Source of the DNA: Monodelphis domestica
Lineage: Eukaryota > Chordata > Mammalia > Didelphimorphia > Didelphidae
NCBI RefSeq assembly: GCF_027887165.1
Contig: NC_077233.1
Coordinates: forward strand, 229,238,872-229,302,871
Direction: 5' to 3'
DNA length: 64,000 bases
Position numbers and translations under genes: made by a program
Notes under the pieces: model-generated
The model's database searches: none
Told to the model about the DNA's origin: nothing
What the model saw: only the letters and a program-made list of their open reading frames with translations
Shown here: piece by piece, positions 63,006 to 64,000 of the stretch
How the letters are laid out: every line of letters begins with the position of its first letter
How positions within the stretch are numbered: position 1 is the first letter of the stretch

Positions 63006-64000
63006 GGCTGTTGGTAAAATTAGTAAATACTGCCAGTTCACTAGCACAAGAATTTCTGATGATTTCATAACCATTATCTTATTAACTGTTCATTAGGAAA
63101 TTTTATTTTCTCTAGAAACATCTCAATGAATATTATTGGAAGTTAAACTCCCAAAGATTTTGACAACATAGAACCCAGGCCTTTTGTCCCTGTGAAAAGA
63201 TTTTTCAAATTTTCCATGAAAATGGAGCATATGTTAACCTGAATCAGCAGCTTCTTTTGAGTACCGTCTCTATTTGGTGCCTTGAGCTAAAAGCGACTTG
63301 AGGTCATCCCAGTACCTTAATATTACAAATGAAAAAGGTAGGATGAAATGACTTCCCCAAGGTAATTAATAACGTATACAACTAAATAATAACAGAGGTA
63401 GCTCTAAAGCTGAGATCTTCCGACACTCTTCAACTATACTGTAACTCAGAAGGGGCAAGAAACAGGAGGCTTATATTTGATTACTCAGAAATTATTCCAC
63501 CCAAACGAGTTTATCAGAAGCAAAAATACTTAGGCTTATAGATTCAGATCTCTTATTGTCATTTAAGGTATCTATTAATTCTACCATATTTACAAAGTGC
63601 ATTAGGCCCTCCCCTTCATCTCATTTTCACAAAACTTTGTGTGGTATGTCCTTATACATATTTCTTAAACTTTTAGGAAAGTGAGTCTTGAAAACATGTC
63701 AAATACAACTTGTTAAATAGAGATTGTAGAACATACTGTTCCATAATTTGAATTTAATGAGGCTTAGTGGTTGCCAAGATACCTACAAGTGTATAAAACC
63801 CAAGCTTTTAAAAAATAAAGGCCTACCAAATGTCATTGGCCAAAGAGAATGACTTTCTAACTTGATTGATAACCTAGAGGGATCACACTATTTGATTAAT
63901 TCCTTAGAATTCATGGACAACTGAGGGGAAAGAGAATTTTGTTTGTATTGTAGAGTATCAGGAGATTTAAAACATTTAACCCTATTATGTACAGATCTTT

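Overview
The window is from a marsupial genome. Its repeats are those of Metatheria: dozens of copies of tRNA-derived CORE-type SINEs of the Mar1/WSINE1/opossum-SINE1 kind, marsupial L1 3' ends, many MIR and L2 remnants, and two small hAT transposons that resemble the OposCharlie group. Which marsupial cannot be told from the sequence alone; an opossum is plausible. Base composition is AT-rich throughout except for one CpG island at about 52.0-52.8 kb.

Two protein genes are present, arranged head to head. On the minus strand, from about 37.1 kb down to 2.4 kb, lies a six-coding-exon gene for a membrane transporter-like protein of the MFSD13/TMEM180 family. I assembled it from splice sites and protein similarity; it gives one open frame of 467 residues, and by locus it is best called MFSD13B. 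On the plus strand the CpG island drives CDR2. Its first two coding exons (52578-52656 and 60437-60549) are in the window and the rest lies beyond the right edge. CDR2 next to an MFSD13B-type gene is, as I recall, the arrangement at human 16p12.2, where the MFSD13B copy is listed as a pseudogene.

Region by region: 0-2.4 kb is downstream of MFSD13B. 2.4-37.2 kb holds MFSD13B, with introns full of repeats: a long nested L2 at 3.4-6.3 kb, a foldback at 3.26-3.90 kb, a hAT copy at 17.4 kb, an inverted SINE pair at 21 kb, L1 fragments with an LTR-like fossil inside at 22.6-25.2 kb, a RAB38 processed pseudogene at 25.5-26.1 kb, and a 916-bp LTR-like fossil inside a SINE at 34.5-35.4 kb. 37.2-52 kb is intergenic or MFSD13B 5' flank: an L1 nested in an older L1 at 39-41.3 kb, two L1 insertions with exact 15-bp target duplications at 41.6 and 46.1 kb, an L1 mosaic at 44-45.6 kb and a second hAT copy at 49.2 kb. 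52-64 kb is the CDR2 promoter, exon 1, intron 1 with a minisatellite and MIRs, exon 2 and the start of intron 2.

I see no operon, CRISPR array, tRNA or rRNA gene. The two host genes have no evident functional link. The observations most worth a second look are the intact MFSD13B frame, the 916-bp element with 15-bp inverted ends, the pair of hAT copies and the foldback at 3.3-3.9 kb. Repeat boundaries are by eye and usually good to about 10-30 bases, except where a target duplication fixes them.
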